A DNA stretch of 64,000 bases, taken from the NCBI RefSeq assembly GCF_000803265.1, contig NW_014575405.1:1-64000 (forward strand). Direction: 5' to 3'. Positions 18,070 through 27,644 of the stretch are shown here, one piece after another. This stretch comes from Ordospora colligata OC4. Its lineage: Eukaryota; Microsporidia; Ordosporidae. The position numbers and the translations under genes are program-made. The notes below the pieces were generated by a model. The model did no database searches and was not told the DNA's origin. It saw only the letters and a list, made by a program, of their open reading frames with translations. Numbering within the stretch: the first letter of the stretch is position 1; every line of letters begins with the position of its first letter.

Positions 18070-19065
18070 ATGAGCCAAGATAAAGTTGGAGATCTTGATG
18101 AGATGGATCAGATGATGAATAGTCACGATAAAGAGATGGAATTCTTTGCAGAAAGTTCCGAAATCGATGAAGAAGGTGAGATATCATATATAGCAAATAG
18201 AAACAACACGTTTGATCATCCAAGAGTCTACAGACAGGTCATAATCATTGAAAGATCGCAGCCTGTTGAAGAGATAATGCTCCGATGGCTCATCTCAGTA
18301 GCTGTGTATGCATTTATAATACAGACGATATTTGCTATGTGGAAGAGGCTGAATAGAAAGACGCATGATATTTGTGTATTTCTGATTCTTCTGTTGTTTC
18401 CGCCTGGATTTCTTGTTTATGCAGGATCGTATTTTCTTCCTGGTATTTGGGCAGGATTTGTAGGGTTTATTCTGATTAGCTGCTTCAAGATGCTGAAGTC
18501 GCAGCATGATAAGGATGCGATGAGGCGTATATATGCAATATTCAAAAAGCTGTTTATTATTTCTAATTCTGGGATTTTTGTTGGACAGGCACTTACGTTT
18601 ATTACCTTTTATGTGAGTATCAGGTACTTGATGCATTCTCTGTCTGTTCTGTTGTTTTTTGTGTATTTTGGGCTGTTAAGCAGAGAAACGATATTTTTCT
18701 TGAGTGAGACGATGGCGGTGTCTACTGGCTTCTACAGCAAAGAGGGAGTTCCTGGAAAGGGCAACAACAACTCGTTATGCATGATATGCACCAAGAGATT
18801 TGACGGAGTTGAGAAGATACATACGCTAGGGTGTGGGCATTCGTTCCATGAGGACTGCATCAAGGGATGGTGCCTTCTAGGAAAGAAACTGTTCTGCCCA
18901 TATTGTAAGAGCAAAGTGGTGAGTTCGACATTACCGCCAGAGCTTTGGCACAAGGCTGAGGTGTGGTTTTATCCACTGATCAACACGATGAGGAGCTTTA
19001 TTATCATAACGCTTATGCTGACAGGGATAGTTTTGTACAAGATTAGGTACCAAAATGGCCAATGA
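18070..19065 (+). CDS. RNF121-like membrane RING E3 ligase
   Basis: 331 aa. An acidic N-terminus (1-50) precedes five or six membrane segments (about 70-225) and a RING-H2 domain at about 236-282: CMIC, CGHSFHEDCIKGWCLLGKK, CPYC. The KGWCLLGKKLFCPYC string is close to RNF121/RNF175 (RGWCIVGKKQTCPYC). A final hydrophobic segment lies at 310-325. RNF121 is an ER/Golgi ubiquitin ligase in membrane protein quality control. The ATG at 18070 follows CCCTTCA. Confidence 0.82.
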   Translation: MSQDKVGDLDEMDQMMNSHDKEMEFFAESSEIDEEGEISYIANRNNTFDHPRVYRQVIIIERSQPVEEIMLRWLISVAVYAFIIQTIFAMWKRLNRKTHDICVFLILLLFPPGFLVYAGSYFLPGIWAGFVGFILISCFKMLKSQHDKDAMRRIYAIFKKLFIISNSGIFVGQALTFITFYVSIRYLMHSLSVLLFFVYFGLLSRETIFFLSETMAVSTGFYSKEGVPGKGNNNSLCMICTKRFDGVEKIHTLGCGHSFHEDCIKGWCLLGKKLFCPYCKSKVVSSTLPPELWHKAEVWFYPLINTMRSFIIITLMLTGIVLYKIRYQNGQ

Positions 19066-19076
19066 AAAGGTTTATT

Positions 19077-19358
19077 TTATTGTTTCAGAATGATTTTCCC
19101 AGTCACCTTGGCGATGCTACCCTCAAATGTGATCTTGAGATCTTTGGCATCATGTGCAAATGTATGAGAGGTAGACATTGATTCTGAGCTTTTCATTTTG
19201 TATCCGTTTTTGTCAGACTCTGATTTTTTTATGTATTCGATGGAGAAGCCATTTGGCAGTGTTTTGAACTTGACGTCTTTGTGGTCGATGTTTTTTGGCA
19301 GCTCGAAGGTTTCGATGATGTCTTGTGTTTTTGCAAGATTGTCGGTGTTAGCACACAT
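19077..19358 (-). CDS. Small alpha-crystallin (Hsp20)-like protein
   Basis: 93 aa. TFELPKNIDHKDVKFKTLPNGFSIEY resembles the first strands of an alpha-crystallin domain (a DVELP-type start followed by an NG turn). SHTFAHDAKDLKITFEGSIAKVTGKIIL resembles its second half, ending in the G-x-L-x-V pattern. The length covers little more than the domain core. No CCC run is near the ATG. It converges on RNF121 with 11 bases between stops. Calling it a small heat-shock protein is an inference from the pattern. Confidence 0.5.
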   Translation of the reverse strand: MCANTDNLAKTQDIIETFELPKNIDHKDVKFKTLPNGFSIEYIKKSESDKNGYKMKSSESMSTSHTFAHDAKDLKITFEGSIAKVTGKIILKQ

Positions 19359-19429
19359 TGTATGTGAGTAATAGAGCCAATATATAGTTTATGTTACCAA
19401 TTGCAGGAGTGGACTAATCAAAGATGGTG

Positions 19430-19700
19430 AATGCTGTATGTTTGAGTTGGACAGGTGATGATTTGGACAAGTGATTGTGTATAAATGAGATTGTGGATGA
19501 ATGTATAAGTGTATGATGGATAGGTGCATGAATAATGTATCGATAGATAGGTGCATGATGGATAGGTGTATAATTAATGCATCGATAGATAAAATCATAG
19601 ATAAATGCATAATTAATGCATGCATAAATAAGATTATGGATAAGTACATAAGTGATTCATCGATAGATAATGCAAAAAGTGGAGAGAAAAGTATATAATT
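19430..19700. repeat. Degenerate ~42-bp tandem repeat upstream of Mot1
   Basis: Two adjacent 42-bp units at 19514-19555 and 19556-19597 share most positions ('tgatggataggtg' start, 'cgatagata' near the end). Two more diverged units follow to about 19680. Short GATA/TGCAT words continue on both sides. Because the unit is a multiple of three, frames stay open on both strands, giving spurious reading frames. It fills most of the 367-base spacer between the Hsp20-like gene and Mot1. Confidence 0.65.
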
Positions 19701-19725
19701 AATACAAAGTGGTACCCCATAGAAT

Positions 19726-22700
19726 ATGAATAGACTGGAGAAGTTCTTTACGACTCTATACACAGCACAGTCAAAGGTTCTGAAAAGGTATACGACTGAT
19801 GAGCTTGTTTCTCAAATAAAAGAATATGTTGACTTTACTCCTTACATTCTCAGGCAAACATACAAGCTTTTGTGTGGGCAGGAGGGGGATGACAGGAAGA
19901 ACGGAGCGAGGATACTTGGCTCTCTGATGTTCCAGTTTAAGCTTGTGACGGAGTTCAAGATTGAGTATATGGAGGGTAAAGACGTATATCTGAGTTGCAC
20001 TGGAGAACAGTTCAACGTACAAGCGCCATCTATACAAGAACAAAAGAAGATAGTGAAGAAGCTTGCAGATATGGAGCATGTGGAGTCGAATTTCTTGAGC
20101 GACATTGACTTTAAGGCCAGTGCAGGAGAGGCAATTAAAAGGCACAAGGTTGAAGAAAAAGCAATTGAAAATCCGTTTGATTTTTTCGAGCAGGTGAGTG
20201 AGAACTTGCTAAGTTATGAGTGGCATAAGCGGCATGGAGCTTTTCTTGCATTTGAGGCGATGTTTTCTCAGATGGGAGATGGGGAGATGCAAGTGAAGAT
20301 TGATCCCAAGCTGTTTTCGAAGATCTACGAGATTCTTGTTACGGACAAGTTCAATGACTTTGTGGATGACAGGACGTTTGCACCTGTAAGGGATGCAGCG
20401 GCACGTCTTTTGGCATGCATTTATCCGTTGATTGGTGTGAATGATATTACTGAACAACTGATTGGATTTCTGGACAATGAAGACTGGCAAGTGCAGTTTT
20501 CAGGGCTTATAGCGTTAGGATATCTGAAAGCGTATGTTCCTGACAAGGAGATGCTATGTAGGAAACTTGTATCGCTTTTGTGCAGTGTTGACGAGGATAT
20601 AAAGTTGCTGAGTGCAGAGCTTTTGTGTGGATTTCCGATTTGTTCAGATGCAGAGGTGATTCTTGAGAGATGCTGGAGCAACATTGAAGCAGAGGAGGTT
20701 ATTTCTGTGTCAAAGACGTCCAATCTGTCTTTACTTGCAAAGATATACAGGGAGAATCCTGGGATGGAAGTTCCGGCCGATAAGCTTAAAGAGATTTTCC
20801 CATGTTTTACATCGCCTGTGCCTGACGTGCGTGTCAGTATTGTAAAGATGGTTGAGAACTTCAGCGACGAGTCCATTGATTTTCTTATTGCGGAGATGAT
20901 TCTAATTGAAGAGAAAGAGGAAATAAGAGAACTTGCCATGAGCGTCTTAAAGAAGAGGAGTGCGATACGAAATAATCTGGTTGTTCATTTTATGAATATT
21001 CTTGGAGGGAGCCTATATGAGCCGTATCGTGAAGATGACTTTGTTTCATACGATGACTTGTATTTTACAAAGAGCGGAATAAATGTGATAGGAAAGGACG
21101 AGATATTGAAGAACAGGTGCTTTTTATTTGAATGCCTGATGGGTGGAGATACTAAAGATCTGAAATGTAAAGAGACGATGATTGGCAACACTTTTTTATT
21201 CCTTAGTAGGTTTACTCACAGATTTAGTGAAAATAACGAAGGATTAAAGTGTTCAAACACTGCAGAACAAATGACTGACGATGAGATACTGGTGAAGGAT
21301 CTTGATGAGTACTTTTTGAAATGCAGAGATTTAAAGATGGCGCCAGTGAAGGAGTTCAAGAAGAAGGTGAGCGATCCTAGTATTACATCAATACATTTGA
21401 TGGTTGAGTCATTGTATGTTGATTATATCAGGATGCAGGCTTCTGTGAATCTTCCTGAGATGAGGTTTGCATTTAAGATGTACAAAGTAGAGACATGCAA
21501 GCAATTTCTTAGCTTATTCTCAAGGATAGTAACTGATGCATATGATCAAGGAAGGATTTGTGTAGATGAGTTTCTAATGAGAGCATATGAAGGGTTGGTG
21601 CAAGGCAGTGAAGGGTTTCTTGTTTTTTTCAAGGCTTTTGGTGCAAGGCTTCTTGAGCATGCGTTTTTCAACAGAGTGACTGAGTTTGAAGATAGGCTTG
21701 ACTTTTTTGCAAAGACAATTGAGATATATGCATGTGATGAAGGGATAAGAGTATTGGAAGGCGTTTTTGAAGATGCGTTGCATAAGAAGAATGTGGCAGT
21801 GGTGCGTGGGTTTATGAAATCTCTTGAGTTTAACGAAAGGTTTGTAAGGAGCATGCTGGATAATCTGGATGTGGAACTTCTTGACATGTTGATTGAATCA
21901 GGAGATCATTCGTTCAATCCACTGTTTGTAAAGCCTCTTTTGAACAACATATCGAGTGGTAAAGATAGAAATGTGTCCTGCAAGGTATTTTCGAAGATTA
22001 TTCCAACACTTGGGTTCCGAACAAATGAGAAGATATCTGAGGATCTTCTTGTGAAAATTAAGATAGAGAACAAGGCACTTGAGTCTCTACTTGACTCAAC
22101 GAAGATCCCTGAGTATATAATACGATGTCCTATGGAGACCAAGCTGAGAGATTATCAGATAGAAGGAGTGAGATGGCTGAGTTTTTTGTATAGCTTTAAT
22201 CTGAACGGGATTCTTGCGGATGATATGGGACTTGGAAAGACACTGCAGGTACTGACTTTTCTTTGCTCTGAGATGTATGAGACAGATAGGAGAGTTTTAG
22301 TGATCTGCCCATCGAGCCTGACTGGGCATTGGAAATCTGAGGTAAAAAGATTTTTTCCTTTTATGTCATGTGAAATATACAAGAAGGAAATGAAGAATGA
22401 TTGTGCGATTGTAGTAAGTTCATATGAAGCTTTTAGAAATGATCATATGAACTTTGTTGAGAAGGATTGGTTCTATGTGGTTGTTGATGAAGGGCATGTG
22501 CTGCGCAACAAGCAAACGATGCTTTATACAAGGATGAACATGATAAAGTGCGCAAGAAAGATAATATTGACGGGAACGCCGGTGCATAATAGTGTTGAAG
22601 ATCTTGTTTCTCTATTTAACTTCTTGATGCCAAACTACATTGGGTCTGAGAAGGACTATGGAACATTAAGTGTCAAAATGTCTGACTCTGAGATTGAAAA

Positions 22701-23523
22701 GGCACATGCCAAGCTTGAGTATCTACACAAGAAGGTTCTTCCGTTTGTATTGAGACGGCTGAAGATAGATGTATTGAAAGACTTGCCTCCAAAGATAATT
22801 AGGGATATTATTATTGAGTTTGGGCCTACACAAGAGAGCTTATATAAAGAGATTGATGAGAACGGAGGACGAGAAGATACAGCAAGAATAAGTGAGCTGG
22901 AGTATGGAAAGGTTGATCAGAAGAACGTAGGGTTTAAGCGAACGAGAGACTTGTTCCTTGCAATATCGCATATAGGGCACTTTAGAGACTTTGAGGAAGT
23001 TTCATGCAAAGTAAGAGCGCTCGATGATATTATTTCGCTTTGTGGGGGAGAAGAGTTGAGAAGTAAGATTCTTGTATTTTTCCAGTTTAAGTCGAGCATA
23101 GATCTTGTTGTGAATGATATTATGAAGAAGTACAAGTTCAAGCATTCGAGGATTGATGGATCTGTTGTGAGCTCTGCCAGAACTAAGATTATTGAAGAAT
23201 TCAACAATGGAGCCACACAGGTTTTGTTTTTAACTACTCAGATAGGAGGTCTTGGGCTAAACTTGACTGCAGCAGACACAGTGGTGATGTATGAGCATGA
23301 CTGGAATCCGTTCAATGACTTACAGGCGATGGATCGAGCACACAGGATAGGGCAAAAACGAACGGTCAATGTGTTCAGACTCATAGTGAAGAACACACTG
23401 GAGGAGAAGGTTATGAACTTGCAATCGTTCAAGATGTTTATTGCAAACAGTCTTATATCTCAACAAAATGCAGACATAGAAACGATGGAAACAAAGGACC
23501 TTCTTGAGAAGTTTCGGGGATAG
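19726..23523 (+). CDS. MOT1: Mot1/BTAF1 TBP-removing Swi2/Snf2 ATPase
   Basis: 1265 aa. Helical HEAT-like repeats fill residues 1 to about 790. The Swi2/Snf2 ATPase follows (about 805-1240): LRDYQIEGVRWL, motif I DDMGLGKT, motif II DEGH (typical of Mot1), LTGTPVHN, and motif VI DRAHRIGQKR. Mot1 uses ATP to strip TBP from DNA and redistribute it. Yeast Mot1 has 1867 residues, so roughly a third of the N-terminal scaffold is missing. The N-terminus keeps the RLEKFFTTLYTAQSK start where TBP-binding HEATs begin. CCCC lies about ten bases before the ATG. Confidence 0.92.
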   Translation: MNRLEKFFTTLYTAQSKVLKRYTTDELVSQIKEYVDFTPYILRQTYKLLCGQEGDDRKNGARILGSLMFQFKLVTEFKIEYMEGKDVYLSCTGEQFNVQAPSIQEQKKIVKKLADMEHVESNFLSDIDFKASAGEAIKRHKVEEKAIENPFDFFEQVSENLLSYEWHKRHGAFLAFEAMFSQMGDGEMQVKIDPKLFSKIYEILVTDKFNDFVDDRTFAPVRDAAARLLACIYPLIGVNDITEQLIGFLDNEDWQVQFSGLIALGYLKAYVPDKEMLCRKLVSLLCSVDEDIKLLSAELLCGFPICSDAEVILERCWSNIEAEEVISVSKTSNLSLLAKIYRENPGMEVPADKLKEIFPCFTSPVPDVRVSIVKMVENFSDESIDFLIAEMILIEEKEEIRELAMSVLKKRSAIRNNLVVHFMNILGGSLYEPYREDDFVSYDDLYFTKSGINVIGKDEILKNRCFLFECLMGGDTKDLKCKETMIGNTFLFLSRFTHRFSENNEGLKCSNTAEQMTDDEILVKDLDEYFLKCRDLKMAPVKEFKKKVSDPSITSIHLMVESLYVDYIRMQASVNLPEMRFAFKMYKVETCKQFLSLFSRIVTDAYDQGRICVDEFLMRAYEGLVQGSEGFLVFFKAFGARLLEHAFFNRVTEFEDRLDFFAKTIEIYACDEGIRVLEGVFEDALHKKNVAVVRGFMKSLEFNERFVRSMLDNLDVELLDMLIESGDHSFNPLFVKPLLNNISSGKDRNVSCKVFSKIIPTLGFRTNEKISEDLLVKIKIENKALESLLDSTKIPEYIIRCPMETKLRDYQIEGVRWLSFLYSFNLNGILADDMGLGKTLQVLTFLCSEMYETDRRVLVICPSSLTGHWKSEVKRFFPFMSCEIYKKEMKNDCAIVVSSYEAFRNDHMNFVEKDWFYVVVDEGHVLRNKQTMLYTRMNMIKCARKIILTGTPVHNSVEDLVSLFNFLMPNYIGSEKDYGTLSVKMSDSEIEKAHAKLEYLHKKVLPFVLRRLKIDVLKDLPPKIIRDIIIEFGPTQESLYKEIDENGGREDTARISELEYGKVDQKNVGFKRTRDLFLAISHIGHFRDFEEVSCKVRALDDIISLCGGEELRSKILVFFQFKSSIDLVVNDIMKKYKFKHSRIDGSVVSSARTKIIEEFNNGATQVLFLTTQIGGLGLNLTAADTVVMYEHDWNPFNDLQAMDRAHRIGQKRTVNVFRLIVKNTLEEKVMNLQSFKMFIANSLISQQNADIETMETKDLLEKFRG

Positions 23524-23856
23524 ATGATGGTTGCTGTTAAATGAGTTTATTTAGTATAAGGTTATGAGATGATTTGATTATGAATTGGAATAGAATTATC
23601 TATGGTTTGATTATGAATTAGAGTCATTAGATGATTCAGTATCAGGATATGAATTGGAGTTATGATTTTATTTGGTATAAACTTATGGATAATTTTTAGT
23701 GAGATGAAGATAGAGAATGTAAACCACTTTTTGATGCAATCAAATTGATTATTGATTATAAATGCACATGTGTTGTATTAAATATGGTGCGATGTTTTGT
23801 TTTATCAGTACAATTCATCAAAAGGTTATCATCAATCTGTCTATAAACAAACATAC
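23524..23856. repeat. 333-bp spacer with drifting direct repeats
   Basis: A word close to 'tttgattatgaattggag' occurs at about 23574, 23609 and, weaker, 23645. The rest is AT-rich with no gene seen. No CCC run precedes the next ATG. Confidence 0.4.
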
Positions 23857-24966
23857 ATGGACAGGTTTCTGAAGGGGAATAAATTAGATGTTTCTGGTTA
23901 TCTGGTGAATAACATGTATACCAACTTGTCTTGTGAAAATGTATATGGAATTGGAGTAACCAATCCTGCTTTTGATTCGAGTTCCTATTTAATAGTGGGC
24001 AACCAGAAGCCCAATGCAAAGCTGGTGATGCAGCCTTATAGGCAGGTAAGAATCGGTAGTCTTCCTGATGATTTCTACAGTAGCCTGATTGATTGGTCTG
24101 GAGAGAATGTGTTTTTCATGGCCGATGGAAACCTGCTTGTTCACAACTTTTGCTCATCAAGGACATTGCAGATGTGTAGTCTTGGCAGTTTTGGTGTGAC
24201 TTCGATAAAGCACAACGCATCCACGAACAGCGTGGTGCTCGGAACATCGATCGGCGTTGTTCTAAGCATAGATATGGTATCTTTGAAGATATCGAAATAT
24301 CCATTTCATAAATCCAGGGTTGGCGTGATAGAGATGGATGGTACAAGCATAATAACGGGGAGCAGGGATAGAAAGATAAAGATAACAGATCTGCGCTCTG
24401 AAAAAGCCGTAGCAACCATTCTGCAGCATCGCCAGGAAGTATGTGGCCTTGGACTAAGCATAGACATAAGGTTTTTGGCATCGGGTGGAAATGATAATAG
24501 ACTTTATATTTATGACTACCGAAATCTTTCACATCCAATCAAGCAGTGCTCGAATCACAAGGCAGCGGTGAAGGCAATAAGCTGGTCACCGAACTTTCCA
24601 AATCTTTTTGTTTCAGGTGGGGGCACTGCTGACAAGACCATCAAGCTCTGGGACATGAATCTTGTCAACTCGAGCAAGTCGAACACATGTCTTGTCAAGT
24701 CTATGGACTACGGATCACAGATCTGCAATATCCGATGGCTGAAGTCAAACAAGATCCTAAGTACACATGGATACTCAAGAAACGACATCCGCCTTTCTCA
24801 GATGCCTTCATTTAAGGTTGAGAAGTGTTTTGTTGGGCACAAGAATCGAGTGATCCACTTTTCATGCTCAAGCAATGAGAAGTATTTTGCTTCAGGATCG
24901 TGCGATTCAAACATAAACTTCTGGGAGTTAGGTAATGAGAAGGATGATGAAATAAAGATTAGATAG
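23857..24966 (+). CDS. Cdc20/Cdh1 (Fizzy) APC/C activator
   Basis: 369 aa from the first in-frame ATG (23857); upstream codons reach a stop without another ATG. It is a seven-bladed WD40 propeller, with DDFYSSLIDWS, VGVIEMDG, HRQEVCGLGLS, LASGGNDNRLYIYD, NHKAAVKAISWSP and SGGGTADKTIKLWD all typical of Cdc20/Cdh1. The last two residues are Ile-Arg, the IR tail that docks on the APC/C. The protein begins with DRF, where others have the C-box DRFIPxR; here it reads DRFLKGN. It activates the anaphase-promoting complex. Cdc20 or Cdh1 cannot be told apart. Confidence 0.9.
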   Translation: MDRFLKGNKLDVSGYLVNNMYTNLSCENVYGIGVTNPAFDSSSYLIVGNQKPNAKLVMQPYRQVRIGSLPDDFYSSLIDWSGENVFFMADGNLLVHNFCSSRTLQMCSLGSFGVTSIKHNASTNSVVLGTSIGVVLSIDMVSLKISKYPFHKSRVGVIEMDGTSIITGSRDRKIKITDLRSEKAVATILQHRQEVCGLGLSIDIRFLASGGNDNRLYIYDYRNLSHPIKQCSNHKAAVKAISWSPNFPNLFVSGGGTADKTIKLWDMNLVNSSKSNTCLVKSMDYGSQICNIRWLKSNKILSTHGYSRNDIRLSQMPSFKVEKCFVGHKNRVIHFSCSSNEKYFASGSCDSNINFWELGNEKDDEIKIR

Positions 24967-25150
24967 ATGTATTTTATTCTATACAAATGAGTAATTCAAG
25001 AAATGCTTGTATATAAAACAACATGAATTTTATGCAAACCAATCATGCATGTAACACAGAATGATCATTAATCACTCTGGCTCAGCATCGGAAACACAGC
25101 AGCACTATGAAACACAAATATAAACAAGATGTTGTGGTAGCAAAGATTAA

Positions 25151-25513
25151 ATGAAGCATAATGAACTGATTGAACAAGGCATGAACAGGCATCGGCATAA
25201 TCCAATTGCATTTGAAGGACAACCACTACCGAGCATGATGTATCCAGAAAAAAACTTGTATGGAGTCTACGACTATCACTTTCCATACACAGACCAGTCG
25301 TTCCAGCCAATGTACATAAATCCAAAGCAACTCAACTGGATAATGAAAAGAAAAGCAAGAAGAGATGTGCTTGATTCACTCATGGTGGCGAATAGGAGAA
25401 ATTACTTGCACGAGAGCAGGCATATACATGCAATGAAGAGATTGAGAGCACCATCTGGCAGATTTCTGACGAAGAGGGAAACAGAAGAATTCATCAAGAA
25501 AAATGGTTCTTAG
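25151..25513 (+). CDS. CCAAT-binding factor subunit A (NF-YA/Hap2)
   Basis: 120 aa. The NF-YA core occupies about residues 54-107. The subunit-association helix MYINPKQLNWIMKRKARR corresponds to YVNAKQYHRILKRRQAR. The DNA-binding part NYLHESRHIHAMKRLRAPSGRFLT is almost canonical. NF-YA pairs with histone-fold NF-YB/NF-YC to bind CCAAT boxes in promoters. The N-terminal 50 residues are short compared with the glutamine-rich domains of animals. The neighbours NF-YB/YC are not in the window. Confidence 0.92.
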   Translation: MKHNELIEQGMNRHRHNPIAFEGQPLPSMMYPEKNLYGVYDYHFPYTDQSFQPMYINPKQLNWIMKRKARRDVLDSLMVANRRNYLHESRHIHAMKRLRAPSGRFLTKRETEEFIKKNGS

Positions 25514-25615
25514 CTCCTTACACGCCTTTAATAATAAAATGCATACTAAATAAAAGTTTTGTTTATTGATTTTCTTCGTGCATTATTATTGCCAATTATT
25601 CTCACTTGTTATTTA

Positions 25616-26047
25616 CTAGTTCGAATTATTTGTTGGCAATCGCACATACGTTCCACCCTCGTTGTACTTTCTTGTTTGGTAGCCGATTGAAAATATCAGA
25701 GCTGCCACAACAATGTAGAAGAATATCTTGCATATTGTACTGGCCATCAACATGTCTTTGATGCTGTTATGCTTATCGCTACCTTTTGCTTCTTTGTCGC
25801 CATTTATGCTTTCATCTTGATTACTGACTTTTGCAATCTCATCAAATGGCTTATGTAGTTCAGGTTGCCTAGTTACAGGCTTTGCAAATAGCACAGGGCT
25901 CATAGACATTCCATACGGGCCTTTTTGTTCAAAAGGGAACGAGTCTAAGCGATAAGGCGCTATTGCTCTTGTCGTTATAATCAGTGAATGTCTTGATGGC
26001 TGTATGTAGTATGCACCAACTACCAGGATCATCGAAAGAATCAGCAT
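25616..26047 (-). CDS. Small membrane protein of unknown function
   Basis: 143 aa. A hydrophobic N-terminus (residues 1-14, MLILSMILVVGAYY) could be a signal peptide or anchor. A hydrophilic middle (20-95) follows, then one clear membrane segment at about 106-124 (CKIFFYIVVAALIFSIGY) and a short tail. No family is recognised. It may be a two-pass or type I protein of the endomembrane system or cell surface. Confidence 0.5.
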   Translation of the reverse strand: MLILSMILVVGAYYIQPSRHSLIITTRAIAPYRLDSFPFEQKGPYGMSMSPVLFAKPVTRQPELHKPFDEIAKVSNQDESINGDKEAKGSDKHNSIKDMLMASTICKIFFYIVVAALIFSIGYQTRKYNEGGTYVRLPTNNSN

Positions 26048-26222
26048 GTTGATGTTGTTTGCGCTTCTTTTAAAAATCTTCCAAAACCAGGTTTCATGCG
26101 TGAGCCAATCAATTTCCTTTATGAAACGATTTATGTTTCACGTGCATATTGCAATCACTGTGCTTCTTTACACAAGTTGATATTTGTTACATAACATTAT
26201 TCTTGGCATTTCTATCCCTGGG

Positions 26223-26564
26223 ATGTCGATATTCAAGCTCCTGGGACTCAAGAAGAACGCCACAGAGAAGGAAATTAAGACTCATTACATAAGGAGATTA
26301 ATTCAAGTGCATCCAGACAGGCCTTCAGGATCAAAATACGAATATCTTAAGCTAAATAATGCATATGAAGCATACATTAGAGACAGAGGATTCCAGGAAA
26401 TGCCATATGCCGTTTGTATGCGTACAGAAATACACTCAATATCATGCAGATGTGGAGAAAAATACAAGCCTTATCATGAAGTAGACAATAGAATTGACTG
26501 TGAATGCTGTTCATGCTTCATAGAAATCGAAGACGGCATCCTTCAAATAGATGCAACTCATTAG
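26223..26564 (+). CDS. DnaJ-like protein with CSL zinc finger (Dph4/Jjj3 type)
   Basis: 113 aa from an ATG directly after CCCTGGG; the longer frame starts with TTG. Residues 1-55 form a J domain with the HPD motif (VHPDRPSG). Residues 70-105 give a CSL-type zinc finger: CRCG then CECC. J domain plus CSL finger is the architecture of Dph4 (Jjj3, DNAJC24), which donates electrons or iron for the first step of diphthamide synthesis on eEF2. Diphthamide genes are otherwise not in this window. Confidence 0.83.
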   Translation: MSIFKLLGLKKNATEKEIKTHYIRRLIQVHPDRPSGSKYEYLKLNNAYEAYIRDRGFQEMPYAVCMRTEIHSISCRCGEKYKPYHEVDNRIDCECCSCFIEIEDGILQIDATH

Positions 26565-26688
26565 CAAAGTCATATTTTCTATGTCCTTTGAATTTACACA
26601 ACTAATCAATTACCTTGGCATACAGCTTACATTGAAAGGCTTATAGATTTGCATTCTAATAAAGTATTATAAAAAGCTCAAACTCACT

Positions 26689-27282
26689 TTATTCGTTTTG
26701 ATTGATTTCCTGATTCTTGGGCTTCCTTCCCTTCATCATGACACGCTTTTCACGATTATGGCATCTGAGATTTCCTTTTGGATATGTCTTCGATCCACGC
26801 TCTCCAGGTGCAGGGCCCCAGAACTTAGCTGACTTTCTTGAAAACTTGTCTGTTGACACCAAGCACACATTGTCCATATCTGCACATACCTTAAATAACT
26901 CATCAAGTGTATGTATGCTTCCTCCATACTTCTCGACTTTTTCCTTCACCTCTTTTGACCACTGCAGCGCAACAATCTTCATTGCTGGCAATATCATCAC
27001 CTTGTCATCATCAAGCACTTTTGCAACCACAACCGCCACTTTATCTTGCTTTCCCTCAAGCTCGCTCACGATCTTCGATATCTTCACTGGCTGTCTGTCG
27101 CTTTTCGACATCGTCAGTCGCTTAGATATCTTCTTCAGGCATAAATACGAAGTGTTCCTCGCAATCTTGCTGTAAAACCGAGAAAGTGCCTTTAAATAGA
27201 CATTCGCAGAATTCGGACACTTCTTCGTTGTTACTGCAGATGATGGCAGTCTTTCAAACTTCTTAATGGACGTGCTGTACAT
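26689..27282 (-). CDS. RPL18: 60S ribosomal protein eL18
   Basis: 197 aa. Matches eL18 through SANVYLKALSRFYSKIARNT, LKKISKRLTMSKSDRQPVKISKI, VVAKVLDDDKVMILPAMKIVALQWS and the C-terminal FWGPAPGERGS-x-TYPKG. I take the ATG at 27282. The frame upstream is open but has no ATG. An AAAATTTT box followed by ACCC lies 14-25 bases upstream of the start. The extra C-terminal tail of about 10 residues is Lys/Asn-rich. Confidence 0.9.
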   Translation of the reverse strand: MYSTSIKKFERLPSSAVTTKKCPNSANVYLKALSRFYSKIARNTSYLCLKKISKRLTMSKSDRQPVKISKIVSELEGKQDKVAVVVAKVLDDDKVMILPAMKIVALQWSKEVKEKVEKYGGSIHTLDELFKVCADMDNVCLVSTDKFSRKSAKFWGPAPGERGSKTYPKGNLRCHNREKRVMMKGRKPKNQEINQNE

Positions 27283-27644
27283 TGCTACTTTCAGGGTAAA
27301 AATTTTCTTTCTTGATAACCATTCACCAGACTGTCTCACAACGTTCAAGCAAATGATTCAATGTTTAGTAAAGCTTAAGTATGAATTGATGGTAAACATA
27401 TAACACAAGAGAATCATATAAACTAAAACATTTAATACGTTCATATAGTAAAAATCATACAATGATGTAGAAAATTAACCATACCTCACAAAACATTTCG
27501 TGCATTTCTGTAGCAAAAAAAATCATATAAATTAAAGTTTGCCATGCATTTCTGTAGCAAAAAGAGTCATACAACAAAAAGTATAAAGCAAAAAGAGACA
27601 TACAACAAAAAGTATACATTCATGCATTTTTATTTATTCAATTA
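27283..27644. repeat. 362-bp spacer with short direct repeats
   Basis: 'gcatttctgtagcaaaaa' occurs twice, at about 27501 and 27546. 'caacaaaaagtata' also occurs twice, at about 27572 and 27602. The rest is AT-rich. No gene is seen. The A/T and ACCC start box of eL18 lies at 27294-27306. Confidence 0.55.

Noticed and set aside
19389..19763. 124-codon minus-strand and 65-codon plus-strand frames
   Set aside because: Both come from the tandem repeat, which stays open in all copies because the unit length is a multiple of three.
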